This document shows positions 1-9,936 of a DNA stretch of 64,000 nt, one piece after another; within the stretch, counting starts at the first letter, position 1, and every line of letters starts with the position of its first letter. Origin of the DNA: Clostridiaceae bacterium (GTDB lineage Bacteria > Bacillota > Clostridia > Clostridiales > Clostridiaceae); NCBI GenBank assembly GCA_902363375.1, contig CABIZX010000003.1, positions 2,097-66,096 of the forward strand. Direction: 5' to 3'. A program made the translations under genes and the position numbers. The notes below the pieces were generated by a model that saw only the letters and a list, made by a program, of their open reading frames with translations, searched no databases and was not told where the DNA came from.

Positions 1-1391
<1,391 letters not shown>

Positions 1392-1447
1392 AAAAAAGAC
1401 GAAATATTTCACTGTGTAATTTTGAGAGAACATTAACATTCTCTTTA

Positions 1448-1565
1448 TCTGGTAATTATGCTCTTAATGGATACACCCGTTTCCATACCGAACACGAAGG
1501 TTAAGCATCTAGAGGCCGATAGTACTGCATGGGAAGCTGTGTGGGAGGGTAGGTTATTGCCAGGT
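1448..1565 (+). rRNA. rrf: 5S ribosomal RNA
   Basis: About 118 bases starting tctggtaat and ending attgccagg. These ends pair to form helix I. The interior has the conserved acacccgtttccataccgaa loop and the gtgggagggtaggt arm. It follows the 23S gene by about 55 bases, the normal 23S-5S order of an rrn operon. The ends are estimated from helix I pairing. Confidence 0.95.
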
Positions 1566-1572
1566 CAGATGT

Positions 1573-1648
<76 letters not shown>

Positions 1649-1652
1649 GTTT

Positions 1653-1726
1653 GGCGCTATAGCCAAGTGGTAAGGCAGAGGCCTGCAAAGCCTTTATCCC
1701 CAGTTCAAATCTGGGTGGCGCCTCCA
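1653..1726 (+). tRNA. tRNA-Cys (GCA)
   Basis: A 74-base cloverleaf with encoded CCA. The acceptor GGCGCTA pairs with TGGCGCC, the anticodon is GCA in the loop ctgcaaa, and the T-arm is present with the loop ttcaaat. It sits 4 bases after tRNA-Phe and is the last gene of the rrn transcript. Confidence 0.97.
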
Positions 1727-1768
1727 AAAAGACTTGTAAGTATTTTACTTACAAGTCTTTTTATTTTA
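1726..1768 (+). terminator. Intrinsic terminator of the rrn operon
   Basis: A long perfect stem (aaaaagacttgtaagta paired with tacttacaagtcttttt) closes directly behind the tRNA-Cys CCA and runs into a T-rich tail. It ends the rRNA-tRNA transcript. Confidence 0.93.
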
Positions 1769-1786
1769 CATAGTTTTAATAATTGA

Positions 1787-1827
1787 AACCCCTAATTAAG
1801 ATATATAATATATTTAAATTAGGGGTT
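1787..1827 (-). terminator. Hairpin terminator after the M20-like gene
   Basis: The inverted repeat aacccctaatt / aattaggggtt lies just past the stop codon of the reverse-strand M20-like gene. The T-run in that direction is weak, so termination strength is uncertain. Confidence 0.6.
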
Positions 1828-1833
1828 AATAAT

Positions 1834-2982
1834 TTATATATTTTTAGAAAGAAGTGTGGTACTTTCATGTATTAAATCTTTACGTTCAATTAAATCTATA
1901 GCAGTTAGACTCAAAGCTTCAATAGCTTTCCATATATTACACTGAGCATATTCTGTTAGGGTTACGTCTCTAAATTCCTTTGATGGACAATGAATAGATG
2001 GGTCATCTACTATTGATATAGACGGGTATATAGTAGGTGTTGAATGACTCACTGTACCAATACCTAAAGGATATAACATCTTTTTACCACAACCTATTTC
2101 AATTAAGCCACTTTCTTTTAAATTGCTTTCAAATAATTTATTTATTATTTCATTATCCAAGAGTTCTTTGCATGGAAGTTCTATCAATTTAATAGAGCAA
2201 TTTATATTTATGATATCTTCTATGCATTTAATATATTTTCTTATGTTTTTTTCAATTTTGTTAGATAATTTATGATTCTTCGACTTAATTTCAAACTTAA
2301 CCTTGGCAGAAGAAGGATATTCGCTTAAAGCATTATCACAAGTTAGGTTTAAATGATCCATATAACAGTCTTTTGAGATATTTTTAATTAGTTCATTTAT
2401 AAAGTGTACTGTGTGTAAGCATACATCTAACGAGCTTTGATTAGCGTTGTCATTACAAATGAGTAAATTATTATAATCAAGTTGTAAAGTTGTACACGCT
2501 TGAGAAGTATTATTAATAGAAGTAGTATTATCTACATGAGGAGCAAAAATTACGCTACTATTCTCGAATACATTCTCTCTAGTCATTATGATCTCAGATC
2601 CATTAGAGTATTTCCCAGGACATCCTACTACTACAATAGATCCTCCTATTTTATTTATAATGGAAGATAGTCCTATAGCTGTACCTAAAGATATAGTAGC
2701 ATTAGCGTTATTACCAAAAACATGCCCATCATCGCTTCCACTACTGTATTTACATATGAAACATATCTCCGGATGGTCAGTTCCTATTCTTGCACGAAAG
2801 GCTGTTGGAATATCCATAAAGTTTTTTTCAATATTAAAATTATATTTTTCTAATAGTTTTATAATGTAGTCTGATGACTTATACTCATTAAAGCAAGTTT
2901 CATTAGTATCATATAGAAACTTATTAATACTTAATATTTCTGATTTAATAGTAGACAAAAAACTTACAACATTTTGTTTCAA
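1834..2982 (-). CDS. M20-family amidohydrolase-like protein with degenerate metal site
   Basis: The 382 residues follow the fold pattern of M20D peptidases/amidohydrolases (HipO/AbgB type). The N-terminal segment has the FNEYKSSDYI and PTAFRA motifs of the family, then a glycine-rich metal region, a dimerisation-like middle, and a C-terminal VSHSTPTIYP segment with an HCPSKEF tail. The signature residues are altered. The usual HxCGHN/D metal motif reads GHVFGNN, the usual Glu-Glu pair after VxGxP is replaced by GKY, and the Asp before GxVSH is Gly. Family knowledge makes these the metal and catalytic ligands, so the protein may be a non-hydrolytic relative or bind metal differently (inference). 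It is a single gene with a GGGAGGG ribosome site, divergent from csfB. Confidence 0.75.
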   Translation of the reverse strand: MKQNVVSFLSTIKSEILSINKFLYDTNETCFNEYKSSDYIIKLLEKYNFNIEKNFMDIPTAFRARIGTDHPEICFICKYSSGSDDGHVFGNNANATISLGTAIGLSSIINKIGGSIVVVGCPGKYSNGSEIIMTRENVFENSSVIFAPHVDNTTSINNTSQACTTLQLDYNNLLICNDNANQSSLDVCLHTVHFINELIKNISKDCYMDHLNLTCDNALSEYPSSAKVKFEIKSKNHKLSNKIEKNIRKYIKCIEDIININCSIKLIELPCKELLDNEIINKLFESNLKESGLIEIGCGKKMLYPLGIGTVSHSTPTIYPSISIVDDPSIHCPSKEFRDVTLTEYAQCNIWKAIEALSLTAIDLIERKDLIHESTTLLSKNI

Positions 2983-3409
2983 TTATAACCCTCCCTACAA
3001 TGTTAAGGATAATAATATTATTAATATCTTTAACTTTATGTGGTTAGTATGTGCACATATTATTATATTATCCTGTAATAGATTTAGAGATATTATAAGA
3101 TAATAATAGTGATAACTTATATATAAATAACAGCACTTTAAAAGTAATTAAATTTTAATTACCACCAAATACGACGAATTAAAAGACTTAACCATGTATG
3201 AGCTAATTATAGCGATAATTTATGTTTAAGATGTTTACTTAATCAAACTCATCTACTAGAAATTTATAAAAAACAAATGATTTATATGATAAATAGATAA
3301 ATAGATATTTCAATCTTAAATAAGAATATTTAATGTTATTTTAAGTAGAAAAAGTATGAATTATAAGATGAAATTTTTTTTTTGGACAAAATAAAAAAAA
3401 GTATTTTGT
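2983..3409. other. AT-rich divergent intergenic region
   Basis: This non-coding stretch lies between the reverse M20-like gene and the csfB promoter. It is very A/T-rich with no convincing ORF, RNA fold or repeat. It should contain the promoter of the M20-like gene, which I could not place with confidence. Confidence 0.5.
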
Positions 3410-3438
3410 GAATAAAATATATTATAAGGGGCGATAAT
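3410..3438 (+). promoter_or_regulatory. Forespore sigma-F/sigma-G type promoter upstream of csfB
   Basis: GAATA (3410-3414), a 15-base spacer, then GGCGATAAT (3430-3438). The -10 fits the sigma-F pattern GGNNANANT and the -35 fits the sigma-G variant GMATA, with the usual 15-base spacing. It lies about 110 bases upstream of the csfB start. In B. subtilis csfB is transcribed by sigma-F, so position and motif agree. Activity is inferred. Confidence 0.55.
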
Positions 3439-3549
3439 TAAGACAGTCTTAATATGGAGTAAAACTTAGTAATTTACTAAGTTAACTTATTCAAAGACAA
3501 TATAATAATAGACTAACAAGCTCTATGATAAATTTTGAGGGGGAAGAAT

Positions 3550-3756
3550 ATGAATAAGGAATGTATTATATGCAGAAAGCCTCTAGATAATGGTATACTT
3601 ATATATGGACGAAGAATTTGTGAAAACTGTGAAAAAAGATTAGTAACAATAGAAACTAATACAGATTTCTATGAATTTTATAAGAACTGTATTAAAAAGA
3701 ATTTAGTTCAACTTATGCCAAGAGGAGTGAGTGATAGGTGCCAAGATTACCGATAG
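3550..3756 (+). CDS. csfB: Sigma factor G inhibitor Gin (CsfB family)
   Basis: A 68-residue zinc-binding protein with two CxxC pairs (CIIC near residue 6 and CENC near 27) and the family motif TDFYEFYKNCIKK. In B. subtilis Gin binds sigma-G (and sigma-E) to stop premature activity during sporulation. The ATG at 3550 was chosen over an upstream in-frame TTG because it follows GAGGGGGA at good spacing. The 3' end overlaps the start of the decarboxylase by 19 bases, so the two are translationally coupled. This is the same csfB-yaaO neighbourhood as in Bacillus. Confidence 0.9.
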   Translation: MNKECIICRKPLDNGILIYGRRICENCEKRLVTIETNTDFYEFYKNCIKKNLVQLMPRGVSDRCQDYR

Positions 3757-5174
3757 TGGATGCACTATTGAAATATAAAGAAGAAGAAAATAGCTATTTT
3801 GCAATGCCAGGACACAAAATGGGAAAAGCCTACAAAGACACAAGAGAAGGAAATATTTTATTAGATAATTTCATTAAATTTGATATTACTGAGGTAGATG
3901 GTGTAGATAATCTACACCATCCCACAGGAATAATAAAAGATGGACAAGAATTACTTGCTAATTATTATGGAAGCAAAAAATCTTATTTTTTAGTTAATGG
4001 AAGTACTTCGGGAAACATGATTATGATATTTTCTGCGTTTAAAGAGGGTGACAAGATAATCGTAGAAAGGAATTGCCATAGATCAGTATTTAATAGTATA
4101 ATATTACGCAAATTAAGACCAATATATGTGATGAATGAAGTGAGTGAAAAATATGATGCTCCGTTTTCTATTAATAAGGCGCATCTGTTTAAGGTGATGA
4201 AGGAAAATACAGATGCTAAAGGAATATTATTAACTTATCCTAATTATTATGGTATATGTACAGATTTGAAGGAAATAGTTAAAGAAGCTAAGAAGTATAA
4301 TATGAAGGTACTAATAGACTCTGCTCATGGAGCACACTTCGGAGTCATAGATGAGCTACCTGCAAATCCACTTGAAATAGGATGTGATATGGTTGTGCAC
4401 AGTGCTCATAAAACTTTGCCGAGTTTAACACAAACATCATTTTTACATGTTAATTGTGATGAGCTTTTAGAAGAAGTTGACTTCTATACTAGTGTATTTC
4501 TAACAACGAGCCCCTCGTATGTATTTCTTGCGAGTATGGATTATAGTAGATATTATTTACAGGTGTATGGAAGGAAGCATTATAGCGATTTAATTAATAT
4601 ATGTGAAAATTATAGAGAAAAAATAAACAATATTGGATTTTATCATATAATAGAAGAGAGTGATATTGTAGGAGAAAGTTCATCTAAAGAAGATGTAGTA
4701 TACATTGATAAGACTAGATATATTATAAATGTACCTAAAGGTTTTAGCGGACATTTACTATTAGAGTATTTAAAAAAGAATAAAATTCAATGTGAAATGA
4801 GTGACTCTAGAAATGTAGTATTAATATTTGCTACTTCAAATACTAAAGATGACTTTGAAAATTTATACACGGTATTAAGAGAATGTGACAAAGATATTTT
4901 GAAGGACGAATATGTAAAACCAAAAGAATACGGTATTCCTATAGTAGAAAAATTGCCGTGGGAAACTATAAATATAAAAAAAGTGGAATGTAAACTTGAA
5001 GATTCTGCAAATAAAGTTTGTGGACAGGCGATAGTTCCATACCCGCCTGGAATACCATTAATAATGCCAGGTGAGGTTATTACAAAAGATATTATTGATA
5101 TAATAGAATACTATAGAGGTAATAATATTACACTATTAGGAGTTAAAGAAGATAACTTAATCGTAATAGAATAG
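3738..5174 (+). CDS. Orn/Lys/Arg decarboxylase family protein (YaaO-like)
   Basis: A PLP-dependent fold-type I decarboxylase of 478 residues. It opens with AMPGHKMGKAY, carries the cofactor motif DSAHGAHFG, and has the Schiff-base lysine in SAHKTLPSLTQT (Lys about 225). The C-terminal domain has PYPPGIPLIMPGE. Members decarboxylate ornithine, lysine or arginine in polyamine metabolism. The substrate cannot be told from sequence, and the length matches the short YaaO/SpeA group rather than the long wing-domain enterobacterial enzymes. It starts at GTG 3738 behind AGAGGAG, overlapping csfB, and is followed 40 bases later by tmk. Confidence 0.9.
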   Translation: MPRLPIVDALLKYKEEENSYFAMPGHKMGKAYKDTREGNILLDNFIKFDITEVDGVDNLHHPTGIIKDGQELLANYYGSKKSYFLVNGSTSGNMIMIFSAFKEGDKIIVERNCHRSVFNSIILRKLRPIYVMNEVSEKYDAPFSINKAHLFKVMKENTDAKGILLTYPNYYGICTDLKEIVKEAKKYNMKVLIDSAHGAHFGVIDELPANPLEIGCDMVVHSAHKTLPSLTQTSFLHVNCDELLEEVDFYTSVFLTTSPSYVFLASMDYSRYYLQVYGRKHYSDLINICENYREKINNIGFYHIIEESDIVGESSSKEDVVYIDKTRYIINVPKGFSGHLLLEYLKKNKIQCEMSDSRNVVLIFATSNTKDDFENLYTVLRECDKDILKDEYVKPKEYGIPIVEKLPWETINIKKVECKLEDSANKVCGQAIVPYPPGIPLIMPGEVITKDIIDIIEYYRGNNITLLGVKEDNLIVIE

Positions 5175-5214
5175 TAAAAAACGTATAAGAAAAAGCAGTT
5201 TGGAGGTAAATTTT

Positions 5215-5841
5215 TTGAATAAGGGATTATTGATAGCATTGGAAGGTCCAGATGGAAGTGGGAAATCTACACAGATAGAATTATTGGAAAAGTATTTTGT
5301 TGGTAAAGGTATAGAAGTTATAAGAACAAGAGAGCCAGGTGGAACTAAGATAAGTGAAAAGATTAGAGATGTAATTTTAGATAATGATAATAAAGAGATG
5401 GATAGTATGTGCGAAGCATTACTATATGCAGCAGCAAGAGCACAATTAGTAAAAGAAGTAATAAAGCCTGCTATTGCTAATGGAAAGGTTGTTTTATGTG
5501 ATAGATTTGTATATTCATCTATAGTTTATCAAGGAATTGCTAGAGAACTAGGAGTAGATACAGTAAAGTCTATAAATGATTGTGCTTTAGGAGGAATTGA
5601 AGCAGATTTAGTGTTTATGATAAGTATTCCTTATGAAAAAGGAATTGAAAGAAAGCAAAATCAAAGAGAGTTAGATAGGCTGGAAAATGTCGGTATGGAT
5701 TTTCATAAAAAAGTTTTTGAAGGATATTCAAAAATTAGTAGTATTTATGATAAAATAGAATTAATCAATGGAGATGACTCTATAGAAAATATTCATAGAA
5801 ACATAGTAAATAGAGTTGAATCCTATATAAATTATAAATAA
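5215..5841 (+). CDS. tmk: Thymidylate kinase
   Basis: Phosphorylates dTMP to dTDP for DNA synthesis. The protein is 208 residues, normal for the family. It has the P-loop EGPDGSGKST, the TREPGG dTMP-binding motif, the DRFVYSS motif and a LID region RKQNQRELDRLE. Translation most likely begins at TTG 5215, 8 bases after GGAGG, because an upstream in-frame TTG at 5200 overlaps that ribosome site. It lies in the conserved tmk-darA-holB-ricT cluster. Confidence 0.96.
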   Translation: MNKGLLIALEGPDGSGKSTQIELLEKYFVGKGIEVIRTREPGGTKISEKIRDVILDNDNKEMDSMCEALLYAAARAQLVKEVIKPAIANGKVVLCDRFVYSSIVYQGIARELGVDTVKSINDCALGGIEADLVFMISIPYEKGIERKQNQRELDRLENVGMDFHKKVFEGYSKISSIYDKIELINGDDSIENIHRNIVNRVESYINYK

Positions 5842-5860
5842 TATTTAGGAGGGATACTAT

Positions 5861-6190
5861 ATGAAATTAATAATTGCAATAGTTCAAGATGACGATGCTA
5901 TGGATCTAATTGATATTCTAACAGAGAATGGCTTAAGAGTTACAAAACTTGCAACTACAGGTGGATTCTTAAAGGCTGGAAATACTACTTTAATGATAGG
6001 TGTAGATGAAAATAAAGTTGATAATGTTTTAGGATATATAGAAGAGATATGTAAAGTTAGAAAACAACTTGTATCATCACCTTCTCCAGTCGCTGGCTCT
6101 ACAGGAGTATATGTTCCATATCCTATAGAAGTAAATATAGGTGGAGCTACTATATTTGTTGTTGATGTAGATAAGTTTTTAAGAGTATAA
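5861..6190 (+). CDS. darA: Cyclic di-AMP receptor DarA/PstA (YaaQ family)
   Basis: A 109-residue PII-like protein. The start MKLIIAIVQDDDA and the motifs TTGGFLKAGNTTLMIG and GGATIFVVDVDKF are those of the YaaQ family, whose members bind c-di-AMP as trimers. Unlike classical PII proteins, the T-loop region is short and the B-loop is extended. The downstream partner pathway is not clear in the family. It lies between tmk and holB as in Bacillus and has an AGGAGGG ribosome site. Confidence 0.93.
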   Translation: MKLIIAIVQDDDAMDLIDILTENGLRVTKLATTGGFLKAGNTTLMIGVDENKVDNVLGYIEEICKVRKQLVSSPSPVAGSTGVYVPYPIEVNIGGATIFVVDVDKFLRV

Positions 6191-6205
6191 TATAATTTAG
6201 ATGAG

Positions 6206-6240
6206 ATAATGTACAATAAGTTAAGCTTATTGTACATTAT
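6206..6240 (+). terminator. Hairpin between darA and holB
   Basis: A perfect 15-bp stem (ataatgtacaataag / cttattgtacattat) with a 5-base loop and an A/T-rich rather than pure T tail. It could attenuate read-through from darA into holB or act as a processing site. Confidence 0.55.
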
Positions 6241-6261
6241 TTATTATATAGGAAGGAGCAG

Positions 6262-7197
6262 ATGAGTATGATAGGTCATGATAAGATAAGAAATAGCTTA
6301 ATAGAGGCAATTGATAATAATAAGTTTACTCATGCTCATATATTAGTTGGAGAAAGAGGAATAGGAAAAAGTATACTGGCTAAATTTATTGCATTAAAAC
6401 TTTTAGGTATAGATACAGATAGGGAACATGTAGATATAATTCACTGGTCTTTAGATAAAGGAAAATCATCTATAGGGGTAAACACAATAAGGAGTATTAT
6501 AGAGGAGTGCAATAAAAAGCCTTATGAGGGAGATAAAAAGGTTATCATTATAGACAATGGAGATAAAATTACATTTCAAGCTCAAAATGCATTTTTAAAA
6601 ACCATAGAAGAGCCACCATCTAATGTGTATATATTTATACTGTGTGAAGAATTAGAGGGCATGCTGGATACAATTAAATCACGATGTGGCATACATAAGT
6701 TAAATCCATTATCAGATGAAGAGATGATTTTATTTCTTAAAGATAAGTACGAATCAATTGAAGACGAAAAGCTTTTGATAGCTACTTCTTTTGCAAAAGG
6801 AATACCAGGAAAAGCCGAAAGTTTAATAGAAAATGGAGATTTTAACTCAATAAGAAATACAATTTTTGAACTCATATACAGAATTAAAGATAATGATTAT
6901 AAAACATCTTTAGATTATGAAAAATTTTTTAATGATCATAATAGCGTTCAAGATGATATTATAGATATAATTATAACTATAATAAGAGATATAATTATAT
7001 ATAAAGAAGTTGGAGATGAAGGTCTGTTAATAAATATTGATAAAGTATCAGAAATTAAAGATTTAGTTAATATATTTTCATTAAGCAAATTAAATGGTAT
7101 GATTAACATTGTAGATGAAACAAGAAAAACTTTAAAAAATAATGTAAACTCGTCATTGGCATTTATAACGATGGTTTTGAGAATGCAGGAGGTTTAA
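6262..7197 (+). CDS. holB: DNA polymerase III delta' subunit
   Basis: A clamp-loader AAA+ subunit that helps load the beta clamp. The 311-residue protein has the P-loop-like GERGIGKS, a DNGDKIT Walker-B-like segment, and the sensor region FLKTIEEPPSN typical of delta'. The C-terminal helical domain is diverged. The cysteine zinc module found in many HolB/DnaX proteins is absent, as is usual for short clostridial delta'. ATG 6262 follows AGGAAGGAG. The stop is 2 bases before the ricT ATG, so the two are coupled. Confidence 0.93.
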   Translation: MSMIGHDKIRNSLIEAIDNNKFTHAHILVGERGIGKSILAKFIALKLLGIDTDREHVDIIHWSLDKGKSSIGVNTIRSIIEECNKKPYEGDKKVIIIDNGDKITFQAQNAFLKTIEEPPSNVYIFILCEELEGMLDTIKSRCGIHKLNPLSDEEMILFLKDKYESIEDEKLLIATSFAKGIPGKAESLIENGDFNSIRNTIFELIYRIKDNDYKTSLDYEKFFNDHNSVQDDIIDIIITIIRDIIIYKEVGDEGLLINIDKVSEIKDLVNIFSLSKLNGMINIVDETRKTLKNNVNSSLAFITMVLRMQEV

Positions 7198-7199
7198 AT

Positions 7200-8108
7200 A
7201 TGATAACAGTAATAGGAGTAAGATTTAAAAAAGCCGGTAAAATATATTATTTTAATCCGGGTGATTTAGATATAAAAAAGGGTGATTTTGTAGTTGTGGA
7301 AACTGCAAGAGGTATAGAGTTCGGTGAATGTGTAGTGGGTAGAAAAGAACTCAAAGAAGGAGAGATTGTAGCTCCTTTAAAGAATGTAATAAGAAAAGCT
7401 TTAGAGGAAGACATAAATGCAAATAGAATAAATAAAGAGAAAGAAGAAGAAGCTTTTAAGGTGTGTCTTGAAAAAATAAAGGCGCATAATTTAACGATGA
7501 AGCTAATTGATGTAGAATATACTTTTGATAATAATAAAGTAATATTTTATTTTACAGCAGATGGAAGAGTGGATTTTAGAGAGCTAGTAAAAGATTTAGC
7601 ATCTATTTTTAGAACAAGAATAGAACTGAGACAAATTGGAGTTAGAGATGAAGCTAAAATGACTGGGGGCCTTGGTCCTTGTGGAAGAAGCTTATGTTGC
7701 TCTACATTTTTAGGTGAATTTGCACCGGTGTCAATAAAAATGGCTAAGGAACAGAACTTATCTTTAAATCCAACTAAGATTTCAGGAATATGTGGAAGAC
7801 TTATGTGTTGTTTAAATTATGAACAAGAAACTTATGAAGGCATAAGAAAGAGATTGCCAAAGGTAGGATCTATAGTAGATACCTGCTATGGAAAGGGAGA
7901 AGTAATCTCTAACAGCGTAGTTAAAGAGGCTGTAAAGGTGAAAGTTAACTTAAAAGATGATGAAGATGATATTAAGGTTGTGAGTATAAATGACTTAACT
8001 TTAATATCTGGTAGCTATGAAGATATAATAAATGAAATTGACCTAAAGGAATTAGAGAATCAAGCTGAAGATCCTACATTGATTAAGGAGTTATTCAAAG
8101 AAAACTAG
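7200..8108 (+). CDS. ricT: RicT/YaaT, PSP1-domain protein of the RNase Y-associated complex
   Basis: A 302-residue protein with the PSP1 core. The conserved segments RQIGVRDEAKMTGGLGPCGR, CCSTF, and SGICGRLMCCLNYE are visible. In B. subtilis RicT forms the RicAFT (Y-complex) that binds iron-sulfur clusters through such cysteines, steers RNase Y cleavage, and influences sporulation and competence. The cysteine cluster is intact here. It is translationally coupled to holB and followed 15 bases later by a small HMA-like gene. Confidence 0.94.
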   Translation: MITVIGVRFKKAGKIYYFNPGDLDIKKGDFVVVETARGIEFGECVVGRKELKEGEIVAPLKNVIRKALEEDINANRINKEKEEEAFKVCLEKIKAHNLTMKLIDVEYTFDNNKVIFYFTADGRVDFRELVKDLASIFRTRIELRQIGVRDEAKMTGGLGPCGRSLCCSTFLGEFAPVSIKMAKEQNLSLNPTKISGICGRLMCCLNYEQETYEGIRKRLPKVGSIVDTCYGKGEVISNSVVKEAVKVKVNLKDDEDDIKVVSINDLTLISGSYEDIINEIDLKELENQAEDPTLIKELFKEN

Positions 8109-8123
8109 GAGGACGGGACGGAT

Positions 8124-8327
8124 ATGAAAGCTACACTTAAGGTTTGTGATATGATTACTAGCAAGGACGTTACAAGAGTTAAGAATGCCATATCTATTAA
8201 TGAAGGTGTTATAGCTTGTGGAATACACAAAGCTAAGAAAGAAGTAGAGATTGTATATGACAATTACTTTATAAATATAGATGATATAATTCAATCTATA
8301 GAGGATAGTGGTTATACTGTTATATAG
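8124..8327 (+). CDS. Small heavy-metal-associated (HMA)-like domain protein lacking CxxC
   Basis: 67 residues with the beta-alpha-beta-beta-alpha-beta pattern of HMA/ferredoxin-like folds: KATLKVCDMITSKDVTRVKNA, then GVIACGIHKAKKEVEIVYD, then IDDIIQSIEDSGYTV. The usual metal-binding GMxCxxC is replaced by MITSKD, so copper binding through that loop is unlikely. Two isolated cysteines remain. The ribosome site is AGGAGG. It is the last gene of the tmk-ricT cluster, where Bacillus has yabA, to which it shows no visible similarity. Confidence 0.8.
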   Translation: MKATLKVCDMITSKDVTRVKNAISINEGVIACGIHKAKKEVEIVYDNYFINIDDIIQSIEDSGYTVI

Positions 8328-8338
8328 AAATATTAAGT

Positions 8339-8375
8339 AATCCTTGTAGTCAAAAGGCTACAAGGATTTTTATAT
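8339..8375 (+). terminator. Terminator of the tmk-ricT cluster
   Basis: The stem aatccttgtag / ctacaaggatt is followed by tttta, directly after the HMA-like gene. Confidence 0.9.
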
Positions 8376-8473
8376 ACTAGAAAATTAAATAAATTTCATA
8401 ATAACATGTATATTTTCTATAAATTTGTTAATTATTTAAATATTAGTTATTAAAATATAGAGAGGTGTTAATT

Positions 8474-9163
8474 ATGAAATTTAAAAAACAAATAATAATA
8501 GCTATAAGTTGTGCAATTGTTTTGGGTGGAATATTTTTTGCTGTAAGCTATATAGGAAACAAAGATCAAAGCAAAGAACCTAAAAATAATACAGCTACAA
8601 CTACTGACTCAAAGATTAATGAAGCTAACAATGAGAATAGAACATCTAATGATGATAAGACTGCACTAAATCAAGAGGATAAGAACAAAGAGACAGAAGA
8701 TAAAAAAAGTACAGATGAAGATAAGAAAAATACAAGCATGGAAGAAGTGAAAGAAGGATATTATACAGTTAAGTCTAATGACACACTTTATAGTATAGCT
8801 AGGACCTATATGCCAAACTTTGATCCAAGTGAAACAGTAGCGCAAATATTAACAAGAAATAATATGAATAAAGATGATATTATTTCAGCAGGACAAAAGC
8901 TTATTATTTCTTATGAAACTTCATTAGTAACAGGTGAAAAGACTTCTGAAGAAAAGGGTGGAGAAACAGCTGCAGCTAATGCTACAAGTCATACTGACCA
9001 CTCTAAATATGTTGTAAAATCTGGAGACACATTATTTAGCATAGCTAAAGAATATTTACCTGATATGGATATAATGAAGGGAATTGAGTTAATTAAAGCA
9101 CATAATAATATTAGTGTAGATACAATAAAAGTTGAAGATACTTTATGTATTCCTAATAAATAA
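8474..9163 (+). CDS. Membrane-anchored protein with two LysM domains
   Basis: 229 residues. The N-terminus KKQIIIAISCAIVLGGIFF is a signal anchor. It is followed by a Lys/Glu/Asp/Asn-rich low-complexity linker (about 30-90) and two LysM modules at about 95-150 (YYTVKSNDTLYSIARTY) and 175-229 (YVVKSGDTLFSIAKEY). LysM binds peptidoglycan N-acetylglucosamine. No catalytic domain is present, so this is probably an envelope-binding or scaffolding protein. ATG 8474 was preferred over GTG 8465 because it lies behind AGAGGTG. Confidence 0.88.
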   Translation: MKFKKQIIIAISCAIVLGGIFFAVSYIGNKDQSKEPKNNTATTTDSKINEANNENRTSNDDKTALNQEDKNKETEDKKSTDEDKKNTSMEEVKEGYYTVKSNDTLYSIARTYMPNFDPSETVAQILTRNNMNKDDIISAGQKLIISYETSLVTGEKTSEEKGGETAAANATSHTDHSKYVVKSGDTLFSIAKEYLPDMDIMKGIELIKAHNNISVDTIKVEDTLCIPNK

Positions 9164-9248
9164 TTTATATAATTAAATGAACTTAAATTAGGCCATCTAT
9201 CTAAATTAATAATATACTATAAATTTATTTTAAGAATTTATAGGAAAG

Positions 9249-9286
9249 AATATAGCCATGTAGATATTCTACATGGCTATATTTTT
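9249..9286. terminator. Bidirectional terminator between the LysM and PIN genes
   Basis: The perfect inverted repeat atatagccatgtag / ctacatggctatat has A-runs on one side and T-runs on the other. The PIN gene stop codon lies inside the 3' arm. It serves two convergent genes. Confidence 0.88.
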
Positions 9287-9936
9287 AATATACTAACAGA
9301 ATTGCAATCAGCATAAACAAAGTCACTATCTAAGGTTAATAGATAATCAATATCATGGCAAATACAAGTAGCTATATGAGTAGCATCATTTATCGATAAC
9401 AGATTCTTAACCATGATTTCCTTAGTCTTACTCATACAAAGCTTATTTATTTCAACATATTTATACTTAACTGTATTTTCAAGTTGGTTATGCATAGCTA
9501 CAGCTGTTTTATAATAAACACTAAGAAGATCTCTTTTAGAACTATTTTTAGAAAGATTGTCAAAATACCTCTTATAAGGAATTTCTCTTAACTTATCTAC
9601 CTTTTTCTCTTTTATAATTTTTCGATCATACTTGCTAAAAGAAGCAATAATTTGCTTTATATTTGTCTGAGAGTTGAAGGCACTTTCTTTATCAATTTTA
9701 TGGCGTATATCTATCATGAATATCTTATACATAATTTGATTTAGTACTTCAGCAGAAATTATGTTTGTAACTAAAAGTTTGCACTGATTATTAAGTAGTA
9801 TTCTAAAGACCTCTATACATTCAGAGTGTTTAATATCATCATCATAGACTAAACTAAGTAAGAATGATGCATCTAATAAAATAGAAGTAGTTGATTGAAA
9901 ATCTATTGATGAAAAAGGATAAAATAATATTTCCAT
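9277..9936 (-). CDS. PIN-domain protein (putative ribonuclease)
   Basis: 219 residues with a PIN-like arrangement. An early acidic residue lies in ILLDASFLLSLVYDDD, a conserved Glu in ISAEVLNQIM, and late Asp residues in SINDATHIATCICHDIDYLLTLDSDF. These four acidic positions form the metal site of PIN nucleases such as VapC. It is longer than typical VapC (about 130-150 residues), with an inserted basic region at about 75-150. No antitoxin-like gene is adjacent on either side, so it does not look like a simple VapBC locus. The ribosome site is AGGAAAGG. Confidence 0.78.
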   Translation of the reverse strand: MEILFYPFSSIDFQSTTSILLDASFLLSLVYDDDIKHSECIEVFRILLNNQCKLLVTNIISAEVLNQIMYKIFMIDIRHKIDKESAFNSQTNIKQIIASFSKYDRKIIKEKKVDKLREIPYKRYFDNLSKNSSKRDLLSVYYKTAVAMHNQLENTVKYKYVEINKLCMSKTKEIMVKNLLSINDATHIATCICHDIDYLLTLDSDFVYADCNSVSILKI

